Both the position numbers and the translations under genes were made by a program. Below, piece after piece: positions 1-8,947 of a DNA stretch of 14,514 nt (positions are counted from its first letter, which is position 1; each line of letters begins with the position of its first letter). The DNA comes from Euperipatoides rowelli. Its lineage: Eukaryota > Onychophora > Udeonychophora > Euonychophora > Peripatopsidae. Location of the stretch: assembly GCA_003024985.2 (NCBI GenBank), contig PXIH01S0000621.1; one strand, given 5' to 3'. The notes beneath the pieces are model-generated. The model did no database searches, was not told the origin of the DNA, and worked only from the letters and a program-made list of their open reading frames with translations.

Positions 1-106
1 CCACTGGAAAAAAAAAATTAAAATGCATAAAAAAAAAAGTTATTTACAGTTAAAATTAAGACTATTGCTATCCTCAGTCTGAGATTACAAAAGGAAGCCT
101 TCAAAA

Positions 107-536
107 AATTTGGGGGGGGTCCGAGATTAATTTGATAACGAAACTTTTTCTACAGCTGTTTTTTTTTCCCCCTAATGATTTGTCATGTAAATAGAAGTAA
201 ATTTAGCTTGTAGTAAAGGTCATTTTGATTTTCTTTAAAAAAACAAAACAAATTGGACCATAATAGCACAAAGGATGAATTTGAATATCATTTTTTTTTA
301 AATATTTAAACACTTAGTCCATAGGATTTCCAGCTTTAGCTGATGTATATAGCAAATATTCTATAGTTTAGTAACCTATAGCAAACTCTATACAGTAGAA
401 AATGTTGTTTTAAGGGGGAGGAGCTAAAAATTGAATTGTAAATAACTTTTTTTTATTTAATTTTTTTTTTCTAGTGGTTATTAAAAATCAATAGGCTAAT
501 AATAAAAAAAAATTAAAAATCTGTTCTATTTGACCT
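107..536 (+). mobile_element. TTAA-type non-autonomous DNA element, copy 1 (left end not identified)
   Basis: This copy shares long collinear blocks with 3545-4070. Examples are ACAAATTGGACCATAATAGC (248 onward), the block around TTAGTCCATAGGATTTCCAGC, and TGTTGTTTTAAGGGGGAGGAG. The right end reads TATTTGACCT at 527-536 and is followed by TTGA (537-540), one base from the expected TTAA target. The left terminus seen in copy 2 is not recognised here: it is diverged, disrupted or outside the window. Both copies have the same orientation and lie about 3.4 kb apart. No open frame is present. Confidence 0.7.
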
Positions 537-2432
537 TTGAACTTGATTTTCTTTTATTTGGCTATAGTTTGGTTCGTTTATTGAAAAGCATTTAAGCATT
601 ACCGTATACATTAAAGTTTGTTTTTTCTATTTTCTTAGTTTATTATAATTTACTTAATCTAAAATTTAAATAAATAAATAGTGTATTTTAAAATCATTGG
701 TTCACAAGATTCGGAAAAAAAATGTATTTATAAATGTTTCGATTTAATGAATATATATAATGACAATCAAATGCGTAAATAATGAGCTTATTGACTCAGT
801 TTTGTACGTTTCTGTACTTTAAAAAAAAAGTATGGAGATGGGTTGGTACCTTAGCCTGATATCTAAATCTATCACGGATCTGCAATAAAGTTTTTTTCCT
901 TCTCCTTGCTTATTTTGAAAACTGTTGGCCTTAAAGTATGGAACATGAGTTTGACCATGTTGGCGATATCAAATGTGACCATTTGATTCTTGATCCATGG
1001 GGGNGGGTGGGTGGGGGAGTCTAAATAACCACACTTAAGTGCATAGATTATATTTAGCCTAATTTACTTTATCTGGTTCTTTTTATCACAAAGGGGGAGA
1101 AGAAAATAATTATTTTCCTTAAGCAAAAATAATATAATTAAAAAAACGGCGTCAGCTCAAAAGGACACTGTACTACCGAAATCCCTTAAGAGCTGGCAGT
1201 GTATTCATAAATCATGTAATTGAGTGATATATGTCTTTCTTATCTTAGTGTACTATGAACACTCTTGAAGTTGAAGAATGACTTTGTACTATCTGTATCT
1301 TGCCAAAATCGTATATGCTCCTTATGGGAGGGATGTGATATACAAGCTTAAGAGATGGGTGGGGGGTGAGAGTTTCTCTGTGATGAAATACTCAACCTGA
1401 GTGAGAATTGAAAAAGAAATGTAGTGCTATCCATTGCATACTAATATTTATATGTTCCTTTATTGAAGCAGGGAAGTGCTATACAAGCATGGGGGGAGGG
1501 GGGATCTAATGCTGAGTTTAAATATCCTGCTGAATATAGTATTTCAATGTGTAAACAACATCATAATGAACTGGTGCAACATTATGTGAAATACAGAGAC
1601 AAATTAAGTGTGATATAAATGTGGAATGATAATGTTTAGCAGGGCTTACGTGTAACTTGTTTACATTTATTGCACTTCGATGTATTTGTTATTGACAGCT
1701 GTACTATCTTTTTAATAACGTTGGATATAGCTTGTATTAATTTGAATATTAACGCTAACTTCANAGACTTACTATATATTCTAGAAGGGTGTCCAAAATA
1801 ATTTTTGACATAAACTAATACAGATTAAATTTTTTTTTATAGCAAAATATGAAAATTATATAAAAACTTGCCAGTCTTTATTAACAGCCTTGATGATTTA
1901 TAATTTTGATAGATTTTTTTTCAAAAAAAATTAGATACAATATTATTAATTCAGTGATTTTTTTAAAAAAAAAAAATAGTTCAAACATACCATGTATGAT
2001 TCAACTTGTATTTTAAAGCACTTAAAAAAATATTACAGCAGTCAGTGATTTCTGGGTCAGAATTGTTGCGAGAATAAATAGATATTGTCATGCCTAAAAA
2101 TAAAATGTGACTTTCGCCAGGATATCTGAGCTGTTCACACAACCTATCAAGATTGTTCCCATCTCTATGACCTTTAGTCTATTATTTTTCATAAATGGAT
2201 AATCTGTTCACCATTTTACTTTTAAAAAGTTTGCTGAGTAAGTCTGATGCAGAATGCCGATACTTAAAATCCAAACTGCAAATGCTTATTGTCGCATCAC
2301 TTGTACGGTAATTTGTTGATAGATATTTCGTTTTTCTTCGTGCTCTAAATAAATAAGACCAATAAATGGAAAAGATAAAATTGACCTACCCAATCTAATT
2401 CAAGACAACTTTTATTTGCATGAGATTTAAAT
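537..2432. other. AT-rich intronic stretch with no recognised gene
   Basis: No exon, RNA gene or bounded element was recognised. The stretch contains G-run patches (999-1017, 1356-1366, 1491-1503), long T and A runs and two unresolved bases (1004, 1764). 540-760 and 1790-2060 are very AT-rich, while 880-1760 has higher complexity without an identifiable origin. Confidence 0.6.
999..1017 (+). other. G-quadruplex-like G-run cluster
   Basis: Four or more G tracts of at least three are separated by single bases (GGGGG-n-GGG-t-GGG-t-GGGGG). One position is unresolved. The cluster meets the simple G3+ N1-7 motif on the + strand, which is the transcript sense strand. Confidence 0.6.
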
Positions 2433-3436
2433 TGCAACTATTAAAAAGTCCTGTGGTCATTCATGATCTTAAAAACTCATCCAAAATGACAGGAATTATT
2501 AAAGAGACCCATCCCCAATCATGAGCTTAAAAACCCGTGAAAATTGATAGCTATTAAAAAGGATTGTGTCCATTTGTGATCTTAAAAACCCATCAAAACT
2601 GACAGAGCTATTAAAAAGACCAGTGGTCATTCATGATCTTAAAAACTCGTCCAAGTTGACGGGAACTATTAAAGAGACCTATGCACAATCGTGATCTTGA
2701 AAACCCATGAAAATTGATAGCTATTAAAAAGTCTTGTGTACATTTGTGATCTTAAAAACATGTCAAAAGTGACATAGCTATTAAAATGTAATGTGGTCAT
2801 TCATGATCTTAAAAACTCGTCCAAAATGACGGGAACTATTAAAGAGACCTATTCCTAATTGTGATCTTAAAAAACCCTGAAAATTGATAGCTATTAAAAA
2901 GTCTTGTGCCCATTTGTGATCTTAAAAACCCGTCTAAAGTGACAAAGCTATTAAAAAGACCTGTGGTCATTCAATGATCTTAAAAACTCGTCCAAAATGA
3001 TAGGAACTATTAAAGAGACCTATGCCCAATCGTGATCTTAAAAACCCGTGAAAATTGATACCTATTAAAAGTCTTGTGCCCATTTGTGATCTTAAAAACC
3101 CATCAAAAGTGACAGAGCTATTAAAAAGACCTGTGGTCATTTATGATCTTTAAAAATCATCAAAAATGGCGGCAGCTATTAAAAAGATCCGTGCCAAATC
3201 GTGATCTTAAATGCCCGTCAAAAATGCAGGAACTGTTCAAAATACCTGTGCCCAATTGTGATCCTGTAAACCTGTCAGAAATGACGGGAACTATTAAAAA
3301 GACTTTTGCTCAATTGCGATTTTAAAAAATCTGTCAAAAATGATGGGACTATCAAACAGATTGTGCCCAATTGTGATTGTAAAAACTTGTCGTAAATGGT
3401 GGGAATTATTAAAAATACCTGTTCCCAACCGTGACT
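2433..3436. repeat. Satellite array: ~57-bp monomers in a 170-bp higher-order unit
   Basis: The array is built of monomers of 55-58 bases sharing the pattern TGATCTTAAAAACCCGTCAAAA ... GACGGGAACTATTAAAAAGAC (split here; variable). Every third monomer carries GTGGTCAT, which recurs at 2453, 2623, 2793, 2963 and 3133, exactly 170 bases apart each time. This gives about four phased three-monomer units. From about 3180 the monomers continue without the A-B-C order and become more diverged. Many monomers contain the dyad CCCGTCA-AAAA-TGACGGG or its variants. The array resumes at 4075-4160 after an inserted element. Confidence 0.92.
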
Positions 3437-3440
3437 TTAA

Positions 3441-4070
3441 AGGTCAAATGTAATGGATTTTTAAAATTTTTTAAAATTATTATTGCTTTTCAAAGATATT
3501 TATTAAAAAAAATTCCAAAAAAAAAAAAGTTTAAACTTTTTTTTGGGGGGGGGGGCGGGGGGAGTCTAAGATTATTTTTTACGACGAAACTGTTTCTATA
3601 TCTGTTCAGGTGTTGTTGATTTATGCTGTAAATAGAGGGCTGTTCTGCTTGTAGTAAAGCTTGTTTTGATTTTTTTTTTAAACAAATTGGACCATAATAG
3701 CCCAAAGGATGAATTTGATGATGATTCTGTACAAGTATTTAAACAATTAGTCCATAGGATTTCCAGCTTTTAGCTGACGAAGATAGCGACTATTGTATAG
3801 TTTAGTATAGTAAAAGTTATTTATTTCTCAACACTAACAAAATATCTCCCCAAACATATACTATAGCGTTCTTCAACCTTTTTATCATCGTGGACCAGAG
3901 GTTGAGTAACACTGCTGTAGATAATGTTGTTTTAAGGGGGAGGAGCTAACGACAAATATTTTAAGTATTGAATTGTAAATATATTTTTTATTTTTTTTCT
4001 GGTGGAATTTTGTTTTAGTAATTATCTTTGAAAATCAATAAAAATAATAAAAATCTGTTACATTTGACCT
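3441..4070. mobile_element. TTAA-flanked non-autonomous DNA transposon (piggyBac-like MITE), copy 2, 630 bp
   Basis: The termini are inverted: the left end AGGTCAAATGTAATGGATTT matches the reverse complement of the right end, AGGTCAAATGTAACAGATTT. The similarity runs on with interruptions to a shared CTTTTCAAAGATA / ATTTTCAAAGATA block. Both ends are flanked by TTAA (3437-3440 and 4071-4074). Removing the element restores a normal satellite monomer (GTGACT-TTAA-AAGGT...AATGACGGG), so this is a clean insertion. Exact TTAA duplication is the piggyBac-superfamily habit; no transposase is encoded, so the superfamily is inferred. The element contains an 11+6 G run (3545-3562) and a small insertion near 3812-3915 relative to copy 1. 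Confidence 0.85.
3864..3914. mobile_element. Possible short hAT-end remnant inside the TTAA element
   Basis: TAGCGTTCTTCAACC (3864-3878) and GGTTGAGTAACACTG (3900-3914) form imperfect inverted ends (11 of 15 matching) around about 20 bases containing GTGGACCAG. NAGNGTTNTTCAACC followed by TTTTT resembles hAT-superfamily termini. The surrounding segment is absent from copy 1. No convincing 8-bp duplication is visible. Confidence 0.35.
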
Positions 4071-4074
4071 TTAA

Positions 4075-4160
4075 AAGGTAAAAAATGACGGGAACTATTA
4101 AAAAAACATGTGCTCAATCGTTATGTTAAAATCCGCCAAAAATGATGGGAAGTGTTAGAA
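4075..4160. repeat. Satellite array, right remnant beyond the insertion
   Basis: AATGACGGGAACTATTAAAA (4083 onward) and the following monomer with AAAAATGATGGGAAGTGTTA belong to the same monomer family as 2433-3436. The array was therefore split by the element at 3441-4070. Confidence 0.85.
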
Positions 4161-4890
4161 GTTTAATTAGCCGACATTATACTTCTCCCGCCAGCCGACC
4201 GGAGAATATATTAACTTTTAAAAAAACTTGCTATCATTTTTGACATTTTTGTTTAAGCTCACGATTAATGCTTATTACGGTAATAAATAAACTGTCACTG
4301 AATACGATTTATTTTCCTTTTAAGATTTGTTCAGTTTGAGCAGAAATTAAAGAATACAAGTTTTCAGTTTCAACAGAAAGTAAACTTTGCCAAAAAATAT
4401 TCCGGTCTGCTAAATAATGTCATATCATTGCCAGACAAAGGGACGCAAAAGATAAAATTATAGGTTGTAACTTTTTTTTTAAGATATTAAAATATAAAAT
4501 CAATATACCGTATATAAAATGTCGATTACGGAATGAATAAACAATTTATCGTGAGGAAAGTCCGTCTTAAAATAATCCCCTGGTTTTATTTAAAGAAATT
4601 AATTACCGTAACACAAGTACACACACAATAAAATGTCATTTTTTGCTGGATTGATCTTTGCATTATTACACCTTAAATATTAAGCTATAATTATTGATTA
4701 GGCATTCTTAAGAATTATATAATGTTAAAAAGTGTATTTTATTTTTCTATAAATTTAAAAAAGGAAATGTTTTTATCATATTTGTTGTTATGATAAATAT
4801 TGTTGTTATTTTTGTGATTAATATTATTATTCTCACTCAATCATTAATTTAATTTTCAGTGAGAAACACTTGCTTCCCAGTTTATATACG
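4161..4890. other. Intronic stretch with no recognised gene
   Basis: AT-rich sequence without an exon. It includes an imperfect GC-looped hairpin at 4178-4210, and loosely inverted CTCACGAT...ACGGTAAT-like segments near 4258-4290 and 4525-4558 that were too diverged to call as one element. Confidence 0.5.
4178..4210. repeat. Stem-loop with GC-rich loop
   Basis: TATA-c-TTCTCC (4178-4188) pairs with GGAGAA-TATA (4201-4210): 10 base pairs with one bulged C. The 12-base GC-rich loop stands out against the AT-rich surroundings. Confidence 0.5.
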
Positions 4891-5021
4891 ACTAGCTTCA
4901 AGAACCCGGCGTTACCCGGGCTTCTAAGAACAGTCAAAATGAAAACACCCCGGTGTTAACCGCAAGTTATAAGCAAAACTGTCGGGAGCATTGGCTTAAC
5001 CATTAGGTTATACAGACCTAC
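4891..5021 (-). mobile_element. Helitron-like 3' terminus with an adjoining tRNA-like (SINE-type) box A
   Basis: Read on the minus strand, the segment ends CCCGGGTAACGCCGGG, nine bases, then CTAG followed by T. That is a short hairpin (CCCGG/CCGGG, 4905-4920), a spacer and CTAG|T, the layout of Helitron/Helentron 3' ends. Further inside (minus strand) is ACCTAATGGTTAAGCC (4993-5008), resembling a pol III box A, with GCGGTTAACACCGGGG about 45 bases downstream as a weak box B. No coding capacity was seen. The tRNA relationship and the superfamily are inferences from motif form. Confidence 0.5.
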
Positions 5022-5246
5022 ATCAAATCTAATCACAAATTGAGTTCCTTATTCATAATTACGTTGGATTATTAAATGTTTACGTTGCTATTTGTTTTGA
5101 AGCCTACAGCAAACATAAGATTTTTAAAATATAAATCTACAAGATGTTAACAAAACTTAATGAGTAAGGAACTCATGGACTTCAAGTTCAAATATACAAT
5201 TTATGAATAGATTTTATGTAGATCTGCATAGTTTAATGGTTAAGGC
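4993..5246. repeat. Imperfect inverted repeat (foldback) with box A-like arms
   Basis: The left arm 4993-5056 and right arm 5164-5246 are reverse complements in patches. The reverse complement of 4993-5021 matches 5218-5246 at 23 of 29 positions, including TAATGGTTAAG. TAAGGAACTCA is shared at 5044-5054 (reverse complement) and 5165-5175. The middle of the arms is less conserved. The right arm stops exactly where the hAT-like element begins, so it is probably a partial second copy of the same family, interrupted by that insertion. Confidence 0.7.
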
Positions 5247-5809
5247 CAGGGGTGGAGAACCTGTGGCCGTTTCAAGTGTTTTGGTGTAGCCTTTTCACAT
5301 ATTTTCCTAAAGGCATCATGTGACTTATTAAGATGTTTTAAATATGGCTTTAACACATATGGTATTCTATCAATTATTTATATTATATTTTGTAAATTAT
5401 ATTTTGCAATCTTAACAAAATAAAGATCAATGTCAATAAAATAAATTGAGATTTGGATTTAGCACTCCCCCCTCAAAATAAGAGTCAAGCTTTTATAAAA
5501 TTTAAAAATTCATTTTTTAAAATTGTTTTTCTTAAAACAAACTAGATTCATTTATTTATTGATTATATTTATAGTCTGTTAATTACTCTCTTCTTTTGAA
5601 GTTTTACTATTATGTCATTTCTAAATCCGTAGAAATTGAAAACACGTTTCTCTCTCCTCTTTAATTTCTACTATTTTTGACAATAGTCATTAACATCTAT
5701 TAACCCTGCCACTACTAAGCAAATTCTTAGAATTAAGAAATTTTAGAAAGATTACTTAACCCAGAGCGTGATTATTCAAATGAGGAAATATTTCAAATGA
5801 AGAAACTAA

Positions 5810-6496
5810 AGGTATGTTCGTCAATAGCTAACTTTTTGAATTATTTAAATTATGCGATACTTTTTCGTTTGTCATTAAGTGCACAAAATTAACTCAACCG
5901 TTCGTCATTAAAAAAATCTAGTTCGTTTTTCATTTCAAACTTTTTAACCCTGCTTGAGTGGGTTACTTCATGAGGTTTGGTTTTCATAATGACGGACAAA
6001 AAAAGTTACCATTGCTTCAACTTGGATTTATTAAAGGGATTGAAATTGTTATGTAAAAACTGAGTGATTACAACATCTTAGATGATGGGGTAGCGATAAT
6101 TTTTCATTTGAATCATCTGCAATCCTAATCAGCAATTTTACATTTCATTTTTTTGGCGGGAAATACATCGATTTTAAATATCCCCGTAAGTAAGGCTGCG
6201 CAAGTCTTTACCTGAAAGGATTAATGCTATAATTTGAGAATTCTCGTCTTTGTAAAATAGTCGTCAATGCAAACATTTTTTTTTTCATTTTACTACTAAG
6301 TTAAGAATTTCATCTTCAATTGCATCGGAATTATTGTTGCATAAAAGCATACTAAACTATTTCATTATGATCGAACAATTTGCTACACAGATAGGGCTAA
6401 CTTTGATCGTTCGTCTATAAAATTAAATGTTCATGTGACCAGCTATAAACCAAATAAACGAAACGCACTGAAAAAAATCTAATGACGAACATGCCT
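5810..6496. mobile_element. Harbinger-like MITE nested in the hAT-like element, 687 bp
   Basis: The left terminus AGGTATGTTCGTCAATAG (5810-5827) and the reverse complement of 6479-6496, AGGCATGTTCGTCATTAG, match at 16 of 18 positions. TAA flanks both ends (5807-5809 and 6497-6499), a 3-bp duplication of the kind made by PIF/Harbinger transposases. Subterminal TTCGTC(ATT) words recur near 5868, 5900, 5924 and 6408, another trait of transposase-bound MITE ends. There is no coding potential. TTAA-type targeting cannot be ruled out because the flanks read TAAA and TTAA if the element is trimmed by one base. Confidence 0.7.
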
Positions 6497-6761
6497 TAAG
6501 GAAAATTTTCATATACAAAACATTAGTTCTGCTGTTCACTATGTTATGACACTCAAATTCAAATTAGAAATGGTAATAGGCCTATATGCAGAGCTAGAAG
6601 AGGCATAGCCCGGTAGCTTTTGTTTATTTTAGTTTTATTATTTGGAAAATTATTAATCATCATAAAGATTATGATGATATTGATAATTAGATGATATTGA
6701 TAATAATAATCCTTTTATACAAACAATAATCAATATATACAGTATTAAGGCATCTAGACAA

Positions 6762-6771
6762 GGGGGGGGGG
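6762..6771 (+). repeat. Poly-G run
   Basis: Ten consecutive G on the + strand within the hAT-like element, one of several G runs on this strand. Confidence 0.8.
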
Positions 6772-7067
6772 CACACCAGCTTTACCCTGGGTAAGCAGCA
6801 TATATTTTTTTTTTACATGTGAAAACAAAAAAATATTTTGTTTTTTTGCAAATAAAATAATAATCATGACTTGTGACGAGATTCACTTATAAATAAATAT
6901 TGCCACAACCGACGCTAGAAAAGTTATCAAAAACTTCCACACAACCTTTAAAAAAAAAAAGCAAAATTAGAAAATATTCACAACAAAATGTGTGCGGCCT
7001 TATGAGGAGTCCGTAAATTGACATGTGACATCCCAGTGCCAAAAGGTTCCCCACCCCCGGTCTAGAT

Positions 7068-7791
7068 AGATATATAGGTTCGCCATGCCTGGTATATAGC
7101 CTAAAGTAGATTTCATATTTCAATTTTTCAGTTTAAATTACATTTTCTTATTTAATTTTATTTGATTTTATATTAGTGCCCTTTATTTGCTAGTTCAAAG
7201 TTATTAAAGATTTTTAATTCTTAAAAGGAAATTCTATCAAACACAAAGAAAAAAAAAATCCATAAAAAAACCCCAGAAAGTTCATGTTGAAAATCAGATA
7301 ATGAAAACTCCCTATTATAAATAGCAATGTCATGATTTTCCACCAGGTGGTGCTAAACATTTTAATCTAGGGATCCTTTTAGTTAATATTGCTTTTTTTT
7401 TTTAAAAAAAAGAAATTAGCCTTTATATTCTTTGTTTACTGTTTAAATCTCATTTAATTCTTTTGAAGACATTTAAAATAATCGAATTTAAACTTAAATG
7501 TAAATTAATTGTTTGTTTTTTTTCTTTTCTTTTGTAGTTTTTTTTCTTTAAAATATACTGTATATCTGAAAATTCTTAACATCAACAAAAAAAAAAAAAT
7601 TAACATTTAGTCTATTTTCTTTGGATTTGTTCATTGTTTCATAAATACAGTATATGTCTCCTCCTTCCTCCCTAATTAGATTTTAAAAAATTTCTAAAAT
7701 TCTTAATAAAAATGTCTATTTTTTTTTATTTTTATTTATTTCTTTTCTGCAAAATTCTAAATACATTGAATTTGAATTTTTATATTTCTAG
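7068..7791 (+). other. Intron end before the first visible exon
   Basis: AT-rich sequence dominated by T runs leading to the acceptor at 7791. It contains a CTCF-like word at 7340-7354 and otherwise nothing recognised. Confidence 0.7.
7340..7354 (+). promoter_or_regulatory. CTCF-core-like word
   Basis: CCACCAGGTGGTGCT differs at one position from the bilaterian CTCF core form CCACCAGGTGGCGCT. It is a single short match in about 14.5 kb and part of it is self-complementary, so function is speculative. Confidence 0.25.
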
Positions 7792-7943
7792 GCATATCCC
7801 CCTGCCCGTGTACCAACTGCTAGCCCGTCAACGTCAAGCAGTAACGCAAGCACCGGTGGTGAACAACTCAGCAAAACCAACCTTTACATTCGTGGCCTGA
7901 CTCAAAACACAACCGACAAAGATTTAGTCAATTTGTGCGCACA
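7792..7943 (+). CDS. RBMS (shep-like): RBMS/shep-family RNA-binding protein, internal exon: Ser/Thr-rich linker and start of RRM1
   Basis: The exon encodes 50 codons plus 2 bases of a single-stranded nucleic acid binding protein of the RBMS / alan shepard family, which acts in post-transcriptional control. Residues 1-23 are a Pro/Ser/Thr-rich low-complexity stretch. Then comes the family hallmark [13 protein letters not shown] at residues 24-36, containing the RNP2 motif LYIRGL (31-36), followed by [10 protein letters not shown], the first RRM helix. The acceptor is a pyrimidine-rich tract ending tttctag at 7791. An in-frame TAG lies directly upstream, so translation cannot enter without splicing and this is not a first exon. 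The donor is CA|gtaagt, leaving phase 2. Vertebrate RBMS and fly shep share the [10 protein letters not shown] core (family knowledge from memory). The subfamily is not resolvable because animals outside vertebrates usually have one RBMS-like gene. Confidence 0.93.
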
Positions 7944-8207
7944 GTAAGTTTTCTCCAAATGCCATTAAGTCTGTCACTGCGGTAAATATTTGAAATACTG
8001 TCATGCTTGTGCTGAATACGGTTCCCGTAATTTTACCTTAAATAATGGAATTAAGTTATCGTGTTATTTAATTCATTATAATTATGACATGAATTCCAAT
8101 TTATAAGAAACATTTTTCCTTAAAGAAATATAGAAAAAAACAATTATATATCCAAATTCTAAACATACACATCACTATTCTTGTGATAAAAATAATAATT
8201 TAAATAC

Positions 8208-8300
8208 AGAAAAACTAATATCTATCTATGCTTGTAAAATGAATTTGTTTGTCTGTCACNCTTGAGGAAGCGTTAGTCTCGTAAACATACAACCAATTAC
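8208..8300 (+). mobile_element. Possible Helitron-like 5' terminus fragment
   Basis: ATCTATCTATGCTTGTAAAA followed by TGAATTTGTTTGTCTGTCAC and AGCGTTAGTCTCG resembles the TTTGTTTGTCTGTC-type 5' regions of invertebrate Helitron/Helentron elements. One base is unresolved at 8260. No matching CTAG-type 3' end with hairpin was found downstream, so this is a fragment or a chance likeness. Confidence 0.3.
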
Positions 8301-8329
8301 TTTAATGAATTAAATTATTTAAACAATGT

Positions 8330-8354
8330 GGGTGGGGAGGGGGGATGGCGGGGG
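8330..8354 (+). other. G-quadruplex-like G-run cluster
   Basis: GGG-t-GGGG-a-GGGGGG, then atggc and GGGGG: four G tracts with short loops on the transcript sense strand, about 390 bases after the donor at 7944. Confidence 0.65.
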
Positions 8355-8947
8355 AAATAGCATTTATTTTTTCCCATCATTTTGGACAGGCTTTGGCTTG
8401 TATACATTATATTACAGTTTTCATTCAATTTGAGTTAAAACTAATTATTGGCTAGTTTTACTTGTACAAGTTTCTCTTTCCACATAACTTATTTTACGGT
8501 GTGTAAGCCATTGCCAATTATATAGCGATCAATATAATATGTGAAAGAATACATTCAAATTCAACTTGTCAAATTTTTGCTATTTAAATAGGCGCTGATT
8601 TATAAATCTCGTTTATACACTACCGTGAGTACACTAATCATTGTACGTCAATAAATTAGGCAGAAATTAAGTAATCTATCAATAAATACCAACTTTAATT
8701 ACTGATAATTAGCTTAAGTGCAATAGATATCAGTTGTTTTTAGTTAGGACAAATTAAAACTAGTTCTTATATATTTAATAATTTGATACTTTTTCATTAC
8801 ATTCCCCCACAATTCTGATATAGGGTCATGGTAAAGTTAGGGTTAGTATATTGTTTAACCTTTGAGCGGGTGCGCACAAATTTTTAACATGTACGGTCGC
8901 ATGTCGTAATTTTTACGATTCATGGAATCCTGTGTATTAAAAGTTTC

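Larger units (their letters stand above)
5247..7059. mobile_element. Degenerate hAT-superfamily element (non-autonomous), 1813 bp including nested MITE
   Basis: The left end CAGGGGTGGAGAACCTGTGG (5247 onward) and the reverse complement of the right end, CGGGGGTGGGGAACCTTTTGG (7039-7059; split: CGGGGGTGGGG / AACCTTTTGG), form hAT-type terminal inverted repeats. Flanking 8-mers GTTAAGGC (5239-5246) and GTCTAGAT (7060-7067) match only in part; the right one fits the hAT nTnnnnAn pattern, so the duplication is eroded or uncertain. Subterminal GTGTGCGGCCTTATGAG-type sequence is also typical of such ends. No transposase reading frame survives. The low GC and the internal element at 5810-6496 suggest age. 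Confidence 0.7.
1..7791 (+). other. Intron upstream of the first visible RBMS exon (no coding exon recognised)
   Basis: The whole left half of the window lacks any recognisable coding exon. It is either a single intron of at least 7.8 kb or holds an unrecognised short or non-coding exon. It is AT-rich, with long A and T runs and several repeat families described separately. The short open frames here (for example 3143-3325 within the satellite, or 6887-7123 on the minus strand inside the hAT-like element) have no protein-like composition and fall in repeats. Confidence 0.7.

Noticed and set aside
1320-1510. Apparent tandem pair around ATACAAGC followed by G runs
   Set aside because: Similarity is limited to about eight bases plus G tracts; not enough to call a repeat.
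2451-3140. Regular 170-base spacing suggesting a CRISPR-like array
   Set aside because: The intervals are themselves related monomers, not unique spacers, and the host is eukaryotic.
3143-3325. 60-residue open frame on the + strand
   Set aside because: It lies entirely within the satellite monomers; the open frame follows from the repeat, and the sequence is not protein-like.
5225-5246. Functional tRNA gene at TAGTTTAATGGTTAAGG
   Set aside because: Only a box A-like stretch is present; no acceptor stem or cloverleaf can be formed because the sequence is interrupted at 5247.
6887-7123. 78-residue minus-strand open frame near the hAT right end
   Set aside because: It overlaps the terminal inverted repeat and has no recognisable transposase motif, so it was not called as a gene or pseudogene.
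7712-7900. 62-residue + strand open frame overlapping the first exon
   Set aside because: It runs in a different frame from the RBMS exon and crosses the splice acceptor; it is a shadow.
8822-8845. TTAGGG-like words suggesting telomeric repeat
   Set aside because: Only about two irregular occurrences (TTAGGGTTAG), not an array.
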